A DNA stretch of 44,464 bases from Butyrivibrio sp. (GCA_015056585.1 SVFZ01000049.1:1-44464), one strand, 5' to 3'. Shown: positions 8,518 to 16,931, counted from the stretch's first letter. Numbers and translations: made by a program. Notes: a model not told the origin generated them from the sequence alone.

Positions 8518-8543
8518 TATGGGCGGAAGAACTTCCGCCCATA
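8518..8543 (-). other. Intercistronic stem-loop between SBP and permease genes
   Basis: An 11-bp perfect stem (8518-8528 with 8533-8543) with a 4-base loop lies between the binding-protein stop codon and the permease ribosome binding site. No T run follows. Such hairpins usually protect the 3' end of the upstream message or partly terminate, so that binding protein is made in excess over permease. Confidence 0.7.
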
Positions 8544-8573
8544 GCAAATCATTTTGATACGAATAAACCAAGC

Positions 8574-9758
8574 TTATTCTGTCTGGAATCTGTCATCTGC
8601 AGCACTTCCAAGTGCTGTCATAACTTCCTCAACGTAAGTAGTTGTATTTGCTTTTGCATCTTCAAAGTCATAATTCATAACGTTCTCAGGATCAAGTCCG
8701 AACTCTGCCGCAACCTCCGGCTGCTTTGCATTGTCGAGAACCAGGAACTGATAAGAGCCGTTCTGAGCTGCAAGCTCAACACACTCAGGGCTTAAAGCAT
8801 ACTCAATCCAAAGCTTAGCAGCATTTGGATGCGCACATCCCTTAAAGATAGCAGTTGCCCCAACCTCAAAAGATGTACCTGTTGAAGGAATAACAAGTCC
8901 GATGTTGCCATAACCGTTATCTACAATCTGTGTAATTCCGTCGTGAAGGAATCCGATGCCAACTACGCACTCACCTGTTCCAACGTTCTTAGAAGGGCCG
9001 GAGCCTGACTTTGTGTAAACTTCGATGTTCTTATCAAGGTCTACAAGGTACTGGATACCTTCGTCATGACCGTATTTCTGAATCATTGTGTTGATGACAA
9101 GTTTAGCTGTTCCTGCTGTATTGTAGTTGGAAAGCCAGATGAGACCTTTATACTTCTCATCAAGAAGATCCTTCCAGTCTGCAGGCGCATCAATGCCCAT
9201 ACGATCAAGCTCGTCCTTGTTTACCATAAATCCAAGGATTCCCTTGTAGATACCATACCAGCAACCGTCCTTGTCGCGATACATATCACTGAGAAGATGG
9301 CTTGCATTTACTGCCTCGTAAGGCTCAAGAAGTCCTTCTGCAGCTGCTACGTTGTAAGGATCTGTTGTGCCGCCGAACCAGACGTCACCTGAAGGATTTC
9401 CCTTCTCTTCTTCAATCTTACTTTGTACTTCACCGGTTGAAAGACGCTGATACTGAACCTTAATTCCGTAGAGCTCCTGGAAGTGTTCGCAAGCTGCTGC
9501 CAGATACTCTTCCTCGCAGGAACCGTAAACTATGAGTTCTCCCTCGGCCTTAGCTGCCTCAATAAGAGCATCCATTCCATCAGTTTCTGCAGGCGTCTCT
9601 GCCGTGTCTGCAGGAGCCTCGGCTGTTGTTTCCGCAGGCTTTGCTTCTTCAGTCTGTGCCGGCGCTTCTTCTGTAGCAGGTGTCTGTGCTGCATTGCCGC
9701 AGCCAAGCAGTCCTACTGTCATAAGACCAGCCAATACCAATGCTAACTTCTTTTTCAT
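8574..9758 (-). CDS. ABC transporter substrate-binding lipoprotein, AfuA/FbpA type
   Basis: Extracytoplasmic binding protein of 394 residues. It starts at ATG 9758 behind AAAGGAGAAG. The lipoprotein signal reads MKKKLALVLAGLMTVGLLGC with the lipid-modified cysteine at residue 20. A low-complexity Ala/Glu/Pro/Thr linker (about 21-65) tethers a type-II binding domain that begins near ALIEAAKAEGELIVYGSCEE and continues with the VWFGGTTDPYNVAAAEGLL segment. The GGTTDP region is typical of the AfuA-like ferric/sugar-phosphate group. The two-tyrosine iron motif of classical FbpA is not obvious to me, which favours a non-iron ligand, but this is weak evidence. It is the first gene of the transporter operon and sits 130 bases after the response-regulator gene. 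Confidence 0.9.
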   Translation of the reverse strand: MKKKLALVLAGLMTVGLLGCGNAAQTPATEEAPAQTEEAKPAETTAEAPADTAETPAETDGMDALIEAAKAEGELIVYGSCEEEYLAAACEHFQELYGIKVQYQRLSTGEVQSKIEEEKGNPSGDVWFGGTTDPYNVAAAEGLLEPYEAVNASHLLSDMYRDKDGCWYGIYKGILGFMVNKDELDRMGIDAPADWKDLLDEKYKGLIWLSNYNTAGTAKLVINTMIQKYGHDEGIQYLVDLDKNIEVYTKSGSGPSKNVGTGECVVGIGFLHDGITQIVDNGYGNIGLVIPSTGTSFEVGATAIFKGCAHPNAAKLWIEYALSPECVELAAQNGSYQFLVLDNAKQPEVAAEFGLDPENVMNYDFEDAKANTTTYVEEVMTALGSAADDRFQTE

Positions 9759-9888
9759 ATCTCTTCTCCTTTCCAAATGGATAAACATTTGATGATAAAA
9801 GGATAAAATATTTATGAAAACATCTATACCTAAATTTCTGTTTTATTATCCGATTTTCTGAACAAAACTCAGTCTTAGTAGATAGCCT

Positions 9889-10656
9889 CTAATTGATAAA
9901 CTCTGATGGTGCAGCCCCTGTATAGCGCTTAAACACCGTATTGAAGTGCTTGTAGTCGGTAAAGCCCGTCATATCGGAAACTTCATAAACCTTGTATTTA
10001 CCGGTCTCAAGGAGCTTTATTGCCTGCTGGATGCGATACTTATTGAGAAAATCCAGAAAGCTGGTTCCTGTGGCATCCTTGAATTTCCTTGAAAGGTAGC
10101 TGGCTGATACTCCCAGTTCCTCGGAAAAAGACTCTATGCTGATCTTCTCTGCATAATGTTCCTTCGTTGCATCAAGGATGTGCTGAACATAGTCGTTTTC
10201 TTTATCCGATTTTATGAACACCTCCGGCATCTCATCCAAAGAAATTTTCTTTTCCGAAAACTGCTCAAACTCATGATCTCTCTCAAGCTCAGAGATGATC
10301 TTCGCCACGTCCTCTTTAAGCTCATCCTCATCAACAGGCTTCATAAGGTATGCAGATACACTGAGATCAATGGCTTTTTTTGCATAACTAAAGTCAGCAT
10401 AACTGGTAAGAATGATGGACTTAAAAGGCACCTCGCACTCCTCTTTCGCCCTTCTTATCATCTCTATCCCGTCCATTAAAGGCATCATAATATCCGCAAG
10501 GACGATATCGGGTGCAAGTTCTTTTATCTTCTCAAGTCCCTCCTTGCCGTTAGCCGCCTCTCCTACAATGGTACAGCCCATGCCCATCCAGTCCATAGTG
10601 TAGGCTATTCCTTTTCTGATGATATCCTCGTCTTCAACAATTAAAACTCTGTACAT
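9889..10656 (-). CDS. Response regulator, CheY-AraC (YesN/HptR type)
   Basis: Two-component regulator of 255 residues. The receiver domain (1-120) has the acidic pair E8-D9, the phosphorylation site D55 in VLADIMMP and the conserved lysine K106 in LMKP. The AraC-type DNA-binding domain (about 155-255) has two helix-turn-helix units, ending with the family signature GFTDYKHFNTVFKRYTGAAP. It follows the histidine-kinase gene by 62 bases and precedes the transporter operon, which is its obvious target. The layout matches YesMN and HptRS pairs. Start at 10656 with GAGGGGA upstream. Confidence 0.93.
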   Translation of the reverse strand: MYRVLIVEDEDIIRKGIAYTMDWMGMGCTIVGEAANGKEGLEKIKELAPDIVLADIMMPLMDGIEMIRRAKEECEVPFKSIILTSYADFSYAKKAIDLSVSAYLMKPVDEDELKEDVAKIISELERDHEFEQFSEKKISLDEMPEVFIKSDKENDYVQHILDATKEHYAEKISIESFSEELGVSASYLSRKFKDATGTSFLDFLNKYRIQQAIKLLETGKYKVYEVSDMTGFTDYKHFNTVFKRYTGAAPSEFIN

Positions 10657-10718
10657 TATTTCCCCTCATAATTCAATATCAAGCCTTTACTTTTCCATAT
10701 GTATCGCGTAGTGCAGTT

Positions 10719-12354
10719 TCAGGTGTAATGCCTCGGAAGCACAATCCTTACCATAGTCCCCTCATCTTTTTTACTTGTTATATCAAGTCCATAATCGCCT
10801 TTATTCTTGTAAAGCAGTTTAACTCTGCGATGGATATTGTAAAGCCCGTAGTGCACCGACGAATTGGACTCCTCACGAAGATTCTGCTGTATCTCCTGTA
10901 GCTTGTCCTCATCAATTCCTATTCCGTCGTCCTCACATACGAAGATCAGCTTTTCCTGCATCTGGTAACCACGGATATTGACTGTAAGCTTCTCCTTGCC
11001 TCCGAATCCGTATTTTACCGCATTCTCCAAAAGCGGCTGAAGAAGTAACTTTGGGATAAGGCAGTCCATGATGTCATCAGCCACATCCATCTTATAGGCG
11101 AATCTCTTGTTAAATCTGATCTGCAAAATATTCAGGTAATTCTGAATGTTATTAAGATCCTCCCTGACAGTCACTTCTTCCCTGGCATCCCTTATGCTGT
11201 AACGAAGAAGGCCAGAGAGCGACACGATCATTTTGTCTGCCGCCTTGGCATCGATCTTTGCCATAAACCTTATGTTGTCCAGCGTATTAAACAGAAAGTG
11301 CGGATTAAACTGGCTCTCCAGCTGCTTTACCTGGGAAAAGGCCACATTTTCCGCAAGCTCTTTGTTCTGGTTGATCTGATCCTTAAGGCCCTGAAGCATT
11401 TCGTTGAAGTCGTTTCCGATGGTCTTAAATTCTTTGCTGCTGCTTATATCGAGGGTGACATCAAAATCTCCGTTGGACACAGCTTCAAAGGCATCTTCAA
11501 TCTTCTTGATATCCCGGGTATAGCGCTTCGAGCTGTTGGCTGTGCTCCTTAACGTAATAATGGAGATGGCCGCAAAAATAATGGCAATAACCCCAATCAG
11601 CACTGTTATAAGCCAGATGCTCCTACTTATATCGTTAACCGTTATGACAACCAGCCCTCTTTTGGTGTCGGTCTTACAGGTGTAGTATATGTTTCCTTCA
11701 GATTTTATGTATCCGGTACCAAAATTGAATGTGCTAAGGATCTGACCGTAGCTATCCTGAAGCATACGGGTATTGCTTGCATAGACCCATCCGTTTTCGT
11801 CAGTGATGACTACATATCTGTTCAGGCCGCTTGCCGCCTGGGAAATAACCTCTCCAGGAACAAGATAGATAACAGCGCCAAATAAAGATCCATCGATGTA
11901 CACACCTTTTTGTATATAAAGGCTCTTGTCATAAAGGATTGTTGAGGTCTCGCCCTTATTTCTTTTCACCGCATTCCATACACCCCAATTGGAATACACT
12001 TCGTTTGTCAGATACCGCGGAACGCTTCCCTTGCTGGTAAAAAGAACTTTCTGATCAGCGGAAAGGATCATGAGATTCCCTATTTCTCCAAATTCCGCAG
12101 TTCTCCTGTAGAGGATTGGAAAAACTTCGTCATCAGATGCTTTGCCATCTGTGGACACAAGCAGATCCTCAACATCCTCCACCATCTGATAATAGATGTT
12201 CATTGTCCTGCTTGTTAAAATGAGCCATGAAATAGCTCCAGGAAAAAGCAAAAAGAACCAGCGCCAGTGTAACGATGATCGCAACCGGCAAAAGAGAAAA
12301 CCTTATAAAGGTCCGTCTTATATTCTCCTGGAAGGAAGCAACTTCTTTACTCAT
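10719..12354 (-). pseudogene. Sensor histidine kinase, YesM/HptS type, with an apparent +1 frameshift
   Basis: Membrane sensor kinase split over two frames. The N-terminal frame starts at ATG 12354 (MSKEVASFQENIRRTF), overlaps the upstream gene by eight bases and has a transmembrane helix at about residues 20-44. It hits a stop at 12169-12171. The second frame carries the rest: an extracytoplasmic sensor domain, a second helix (near WLITVLIGVIAIIFAAISII), a HAMP-like linker, the phosphoacceptor box QFNPHFLFNTLDNIRF, the N box LLLQPLLENAVKYGFGG and the G box CEDDGIGI. Removing one base between about 12180 and 12225 joins them into 544 residues. Candidate sites are the TTTT run at 12217-12220 and the GGTGGAGGATG stretch (minus strand, ending near 12180). 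It may be a sequencing error, a true mutation or phase variation. All catalytic boxes are otherwise intact. Confidence 0.8.
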
Positions 12355-13375
12355 CAGCTACCTCCTTCACAAGTGCGTCAAATTTCTCAAGCCACAGTTC
12401 TTTGTTCTTTACAACACTGTCCTTGTCAACAGGGATCGTATTTATCTCATCCAAAGGAATAACAAGCCCTGAAGCCTCCACATCTTTTCTCACAGATCTT
12501 CTTCCCAGGTCTGAGGCCATGATGCGCTGTGCATCCTTTGATGTCATGAAGTCAACGAAACGCTTTGCATTCTCCGCTCTGGAGGAAGCCTTGCTGATAT
12601 AGATTCCGTCCGGAGTTGATACGACACCCTCCGACATATAGATTATCTCTATATGCTTGTCGCTCTTTAACATAGTGACTGCTGCCTCTTCAAAGGTCAG
12701 CCCCACTTTGAATTCGCCGTTGGCAACGCCGTTATAGACTGCCGAAGAATTGCCAAGAAGCTTGCCATCAAGGTTTTTCACAAATTCTTTTACGTAATCC
12801 CAGCCATCATCCGGATTTCCGTCCCCCATGGCATAGAGCATATTTACCAAATGCTCGAAGGCAGAAGAAGACTTATCGGGATCAGCAAAGGCTATCTGCC
12901 CCTTAAGTTCCTCTTTTAACAGATCTGCGTATCCGTTTATCTTGGTGTCCCCAATAATGTCCTTGTTGATCATCAGGATGCTTGGGACATTGGAAAAACA
13001 GGTAAACTCATCCTCTGCATCTTTGTACTCATCCATGAATACCGCTCTGTTCAGCGTCCTGTATCCGCTAAAGCAATCCTTGTAGGGCCCGACCGACAAT
13101 AGCGATCCGCCCCAGAGAACGTCAATGTTTGCATCATTTCTTATGCTGTCTATAGCCTCAGAAGTTCCGCAGCTTATAAGCTCCACCTCAATTCCGGTTT
13201 CATTCTCAAACTCCTGAATGAGCGGTATCATGAACTGCGTAGGATGGGGAGAAGCCACAACAAGCCTCTCTTCCTCCCTGGGCTCACCTTTATTTATGGA
13301 CCTTAAGATAAAGACAGCAAAAAGAGCTGCAACAATGATTATCAGACTAATCGAGATCCAAAGTTTCTTCGTCAT
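12347..13375 (-). CDS. Membrane-anchored solute-binding protein of the sensor cassette (HptA/AfuA-like)
   Basis: Binding protein of 342 residues related to the AfuA-type protein of the transporter but with a different N-terminus. A single uncleaved-looking helix (residues 5-26) has no lipobox cysteine, so the protein is probably a membrane-tethered ectodomain. The binding domain starts at RLVVASPHPTQFMIPLIQEF and includes DVLWGGS and the late ENAKRFVDFMTSKDAQRIM segment. Its stop codon overlaps the start of the histidine-kinase gene (ATGAGTAA), implying coupled translation. In Staphylococcus the comparable protein HptA works with kinase HptS and regulator HptR to sense glucose-6-phosphate; I infer a similar ligand-sensing role here. 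The ligand is unknown. Confidence 0.85.
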   Translation of the reverse strand: MTKKLWISISLIIIVAALFAVFILRSINKGEPREEERLVVASPHPTQFMIPLIQEFENETGIEVELISCGTSEAIDSIRNDANIDVLWGGSLLSVGPYKDCFSGYRTLNRAVFMDEYKDAEDEFTCFSNVPSILMINKDIIGDTKINGYADLLKEELKGQIAFADPDKSSSAFEHLVNMLYAMGDGNPDDGWDYVKEFVKNLDGKLLGNSSAVYNGVANGEFKVGLTFEEAAVTMLKSDKHIEIIYMSEGVVSTPDGIYISKASSRAENAKRFVDFMTSKDAQRIMASDLGRRSVRKDVEASGLVIPLDEINTIPVDKDSVVKNKELWLEKFDALVKEVADE

Positions 13376-14198
13376 CAGTTTCTTCCTTCTGCTTTGGAAG
13401 CTTCACTATAAGTTCCAGGATGTGACTTACCCTGAAAATGAACACGGCAACAAGTATGAACAGATGGGTGTAGAAAATTCCTACGATATAATAATTTCTC
13501 TCAAGAAGAAATCCCAAGGCAAATCCTGCATAGCAAAGGAGTCCTGCAAATGTCATTCCAAGTATCAGCAGTGGCAGACGCAAAAAAGCATTTTTTATAG
13601 CCGTCAAAAAATCTCCGAAAGAAGCGTCAAAGTAGACAAACCTTCCGACCATCAGCCCCAGATAGTACATCATTACCGGACTGTACTCGCTCTCATCTCC
13701 AATAATGTTCAGATATACCAGCATGATTATCGCATAAAACATCGCCAGCATTCTGACTGCAGCTTTCTGATCCTTATTTATCCTGCGAAGCGGAATTATG
13801 AACTTGTCTAAGATGGTGTTGAGAACACAGGAAAGGCATATCAGAAGAAGTAAAATAAAATCCTTCCACTCCTCCCAGATGTGGGCAAAGTCTCTGAAAT
13901 AGCCACTTCCTTGTCCGCCCTGAACAAGGCTGTAGATGTGATTTAAGATAACATAGGCACAGGCAAAAGACATTACGGATGTGGCAGAAATCAGCATTTC
14001 ATAAAACAGATGAACCAGATAATGGAATCTTCCGTGGGCATTCTCCATTCTCTGTCTTCTGCCGCCGCCCTTTGCAAAGCACTTAACTCCTGTATAGATA
14101 AAAAAATAGCATATGGTAAGACCACCTATGGCCATCAAAAGAAATAAAAGCTTCTGCAGCCAGGTAAAATCAGGATTCATGTATGCTTCAATTGTCAT
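13347..14198 (-). CDS. Unknown polytopic membrane protein at the head of the sensor cassette
   Basis: Membrane protein of 283 residues that I cannot assign to a family. It has about seven hydrophobic helices, for example LLFLLMAIGGLTICYFFIY, FILLLLICLSCVLNTIL, LPLLILGMTFAGLLCYAGFA and THLFILVAVFIFRV, a basic loop KGGGRRQR after the first helix, and an acidic tail ending ETDDEETLDLD. No catalytic motif is evident. The start at 14198 is chosen because the G-rich run GGGGGGG lies just before it. It overlaps the next gene (the anchored binding protein) by 29 bases, which suggests that they are made together. It could be a sensor partner or an unrelated passenger. It begins immediately after the aspS terminator. 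Confidence 0.8.
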   Translation of the reverse strand: MTIEAYMNPDFTWLQKLLFLLMAIGGLTICYFFIYTGVKCFAKGGGRRQRMENAHGRFHYLVHLFYEMLISATSVMSFACAYVILNHIYSLVQGGQGSGYFRDFAHIWEEWKDFILLLLICLSCVLNTILDKFIIPLRRINKDQKAAVRMLAMFYAIIMLVYLNIIGDESEYSPVMMYYLGLMVGRFVYFDASFGDFLTAIKNAFLRLPLLILGMTFAGLLCYAGFALGFLLERNYYIVGIFYTHLFILVAVFIFRVSHILELIVKLPKQKEETDDEETLDLD

Positions 14199-14210
14199 AG
14201 TGTCCCCCCC

Positions 14211-14241
14211 AAAAAACAAGCCGGTCTGATGGACCGGCTTG
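14211..14241 (-). terminator. Terminator of aspS
   Basis: A 10-bp perfect stem (14232-14241 with 14217-14226), a 5-base loop and then six T on the minus strand make a strong intrinsic terminator. The next start codon follows only 13 bases after the T run. Confidence 0.9.
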
Positions 14242-14256
14242 ACTTTATTATATATT

Positions 14257-16065
14257 TTATTCTTCTGTCTTGTCTGTCTTTATAGCTATGTGAAGTTCCT
14301 CAAGCTGCTTGTCTGTAACCACAGAAGGTGCACCCATCATGATGTCTGCTGCATTCTTGTTCATTGGGAAAGGAATGATCTCGCGGATTGAATCCTCTCC
14401 TGCAAGAAGCATTACCATTCTGTCTACACCGGGTGCAATTCCTGCGTGTGGCGGTGCACCGTAGCAGAATGCATTGTACATAGCAGGGAACTTGGCCTTA
14501 ACATCCTCTTCGCCAAGTCTTACCATCTCAAAGGCCTTGATCATGATCTCAGGATCGTGGTTACGTACAGCACCTGATGAAAGCTCTACGCCGTTAACAA
14601 CAAGGTCGTACTGATCAGCTGTGATTGAAAGAGGATCGATCTCACCTCTCTCAGCCTTGAGCAGAGTCTCAAGGCCACCGCTTGGCATTGAGAATGGGTT
14701 GTGGCAGAACTCAAGCTCTCCTGACTCCTCACCGATCTCATACATAGGGAAGTCAACGATCCAGCAGAATGCGTACTGCTCTTTGTCCATGTGTCCGGGA
14801 ACAGCCGCACCAAAAGTCTTAACGATAACTCCGGAAGTCTTCTGAGCAGCAGTAAGCTTGCCGCTTGAAAGAACTACAAGGTCACCTGCCTTAAGTGAAA
14901 GCTTGGATACAACCACGTCCTTGATAGGAGCAACAAACTTGGAGATACCTCCAACAAGCTCTCCGTTCTCGTCCATTCTGAACCAGTAAGCCTTGTTACC
15001 GGACTGAACCTCTACATCACCGATTGTCTTGTCGATGAACTTACGGCTCTCCTTGAAATCAGAAATAACAACAGCCTTTACTCTTACATTAGTATCACTG
15101 CCGTCCTCAGCCTTTGTGGCAAAAGGTCCGAATCCACAGTCAGCAAGGGTATCTGTAACATCAGTAACTGTAAGGTCAATTCTAAGGTCAGGCTTATCTG
15201 TACCGTATTTCTCCATTGCCTCAAGATAAGGAATCCTTACAAAAGGAGCTCCTGATGCACGATCATAAGTACCATACTTGGCAAATACAGGAGGAAGAAC
15301 ATCCTCACATACTGCAAATACGTCTTCCTGAGAAGCGAATGCCATCTCCATATCAAGCTGGTAAAACTCTCCCGGGCTTCTGTCTCCTCTTGCATCCTCA
15401 TCTCTAAAGCAAGGGGCAATCTGGAAATAGCGATCAAAGCCTGCTGTCATAAGCAGCTGTTTGAACTGCTGCGGAGCCTGTGGAAGTGCATAAAACTTAC
15501 CCGGGTGCTTTCTTGCAGGAACAAGATAGTCTCTCGCGCCCTCAGGTGAAGAAGCAGTAAGGATAGGAGTTGTGATCTCCATGAACCCATGCTCTGTCAT
15601 AGCCTGACGAAGTGCAGCGATAACGTTGCATCTAAGGATAATGTTCTTCTTAACCTCTGGATTTCTGAGGTCCAAGTAACGATATTTGAGTCTTGTAGTC
15701 TCATCTGCCTCTCTTGAGTGGTTAATTTCAAAAGGAAGCTCGTTGTAACGACATCTGCCAAGAACCGTAATAGTCTCAGGAACAACCTCAATATCACCTG
15801 TTGCCTGCTTGGGGTTCTTGGAACTGCGCTCTCTTACAACGCCCTTTACAGAAATAGTTGACTCCTTGTTGATGGCCTTTGCAGTCTTGACCATCTCTTC
15901 TGTCTCAAGAACAATCTGTGTTGTGCCATAGAAGTCACGAAGGACAACGAAACCAAGTCCTGATCCAACTTCACGCATATTCTCAAGCCAGCCTACAAGT
16001 GTAACGCTCTCGCCGGCATTCTCAATACGCAGCTCACCACAGGTATGTGTACGTGATTGCATCAT
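14257..16065 (-). CDS. aspS: Aspartyl-tRNA synthetase
   Basis: Class II synthetase of 602 residues charging tRNA-Asp in the cytoplasm; the length is normal for the bacterial form with its inserted GAD domain. The N-terminal anticodon-binding OB fold includes VTLVGWLENMREVGSGLGFV. Motif 2 is FRDEDARGDRSPGEFYQLDM, and motif 3 contains GIAPGVDRMVMLLAG, ending with the typical IREIIPFPMNKNA segment. The ATG at 16065 has GGAG eight bases upstream. Upstream lies a long inverted repeat; downstream is a strong terminator. Whether the enzyme is discriminating or also charges tRNA-Asn depends on Gat genes not in this window. Confidence 0.97.
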   Translation of the reverse strand: MMQSRTHTCGELRIENAGESVTLVGWLENMREVGSGLGFVVLRDFYGTTQIVLETEEMVKTAKAINKESTISVKGVVRERSSKNPKQATGDIEVVPETITVLGRCRYNELPFEINHSREADETTRLKYRYLDLRNPEVKKNIILRCNVIAALRQAMTEHGFMEITTPILTASSPEGARDYLVPARKHPGKFYALPQAPQQFKQLLMTAGFDRYFQIAPCFRDEDARGDRSPGEFYQLDMEMAFASQEDVFAVCEDVLPPVFAKYGTYDRASGAPFVRIPYLEAMEKYGTDKPDLRIDLTVTDVTDTLADCGFGPFATKAEDGSDTNVRVKAVVISDFKESRKFIDKTIGDVEVQSGNKAYWFRMDENGELVGGISKFVAPIKDVVVSKLSLKAGDLVVLSSGKLTAAQKTSGVIVKTFGAAVPGHMDKEQYAFCWIVDFPMYEIGEESGELEFCHNPFSMPSGGLETLLKAERGEIDPLSITADQYDLVVNGVELSSGAVRNHDPEIMIKAFEMVRLGEEDVKAKFPAMYNAFCYGAPPHAGIAPGVDRMVMLLAGEDSIREIIPFPMNKNAADIMMGAPSVVTDKQLEELHIAIKTDKTEE

Positions 16066-16099
16066 TGTTACTACTCCATTTCTACATTGAATTTACTCC

Positions 16100-16188
16100 G
16101 CAGGGCATATGGTAATTATATGCACCGTCGCTCCGATGATACTTCGTATCAAATCGCTCCTTATACATATAATTACCATATACCCTGC
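16100..16188. repeat. Long inverted repeat with nested hairpin upstream of aspS
   Basis: Two 23-base arms, 16100-16122 and 16166-16188, pair with a single G-U-type mismatch. Between them a smaller hairpin, TGATAC-TTC-GTATCA (16137-16151), is flanked on the minus strand by two copies of GGAGCGA. The whole element is about 89 bases and ends 35 bases before the aspS start codon. It has no T run, so it is not a normal terminator. It may be a dispersed palindromic element of the REP/MITE kind or a structured 5' leader of aspS. Confidence 0.75.
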
Positions 16189-16208
16189 TCATTTATACAT
16201 TTATCGAT

Positions 16209-16250
16209 AAAAAAATGTGCGTGGTACCATTTTCGTCTAGTACCACGCAC
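16209..16250 (-). terminator. Terminator of the KPVIYLYP lipoprotein gene
   Basis: An 11-bp perfect stem GTGCGTGGTAC / GTACCACGCAC (16217-16227 with 16240-16250) with a 12-base loop is followed by A then a T run on the minus strand. It lies 39 bases past the lipoprotein stop codon. Confidence 0.85.
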
Positions 16251-16289
16251 AACATTTTAAATCATCACTATGCCAGTTGCAAGTCATTT

Positions 16290-16931
16290 TTACTTGACCT
16301 TATTACCACCCCATTCAACTACGGAGAAGCCGCTTCTTGAAGCTCCGCTTATATCCTGCGGAAGGATCTTTACCTCTTTTTCTGATGGATACCAGGCCAT
16401 AAATACACGGATCACCGAGTCGGGCCTCGGTGTAACTTCAAGCTTGGCATTATTCGTATATGCTCCCTCCTGGAAGCTGATGACATTGTACTTGTTGTCC
16501 TTCATCATCGGCAGCCAGTAGCTGATAAATGCTGAGGTCTCACTGTCGTTAAGCCCAAGATAAGGAAGCTTGGATTTAAGGAAGTCTTCTGTCTCAGATC
16601 CCTTTATGCAGAATCCCGAATAGAAATCATACTGATTATTGGGATTGCCCTCCCAGAAAAGGTACCCGTACGTCTTGTCATCAAGTGTGATCTGACCGTT
16701 TGAATTTGCTGTTACGCTCCAGCCGTTCTCAATATTAAATGCCGGATCAAGAGTGGTCAAAGTGCCGTTGTAGTCAAGCTTTACCGTAATCTGTGTTGCA
16801 TCCTGCTGCGGATACAGATAAATGACCGGCTTAAGATCCTGTCCGGTATCATTGGTCTGCTCATTGGAACAGCCCACCACCGCAGTCATAAGTAAAACTG
16901 CAATTATTCCAAAAATAGAGCTCTTCTTCAT
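16290..16931 (-). CDS. Lipoprotein of the conserved KPVIYLYP family, function unknown
   Basis: Secreted lipoprotein of 213 residues. The start at 16931 has GGAGGTG upstream; the signal MKKSSIFGIIAVLLMTAVVGC ends in a lipobox with cysteine at about residue 21. The mature part opens with KPVIYLYPQQDATQITVKLD, then NGWSVTANSNG, YLFWEG and a FCIKGSET region, and ends VVEWGG. I recognise this pattern (K-P-V-I-Y-L-Y-P, GW, FWE) as a conserved domain found in secreted or membrane proteins of many bacteria and archaea, but I know no established function. The beta-rich pattern suggests a single globular ectodomain. It is monocistronic, with its own terminator. Confidence 0.8.
   Translation of the reverse strand: MKKSSIFGIIAVLLMTAVVGCSNEQTNDTGQDLKPVIYLYPQQDATQITVKLDYNGTLTTLDPAFNIENGWSVTANSNGQITLDDKTYGYLFWEGNPNNQYDFYSGFCIKGSETEDFLKSKLPYLGLNDSETSAFISYWLPMMKDNKYNVISFQEGAYTNNAKLEVTPRPDSVIRVFMAWYPSEKEVKILPQDISGASRSGFSVVEWGGNKVK

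Noticed and set aside
8574..9758. Firm annotation of the importer as ferric-iron transporter FbpABC
   Set aside because: The family includes sugar-phosphate, phosphonate and iron importers; the adjacent HptRSA-like genes favour another ligand, so I did not assign iron.
16100..16188. CRISPR or IS end
   Set aside because: There are only two arms in inverted orientation, no regularly spaced direct repeats and no transposase nearby.
16217..16250. GTGGTAC-containing hairpin upstream of aspS considered as a T-box antiterminator/terminator
   Set aside because: It sits only 39 bases after the lipoprotein stop codon, leaving no room for a specifier stem, and the strong stem plus T run fits a simple terminator of the lipoprotein gene.
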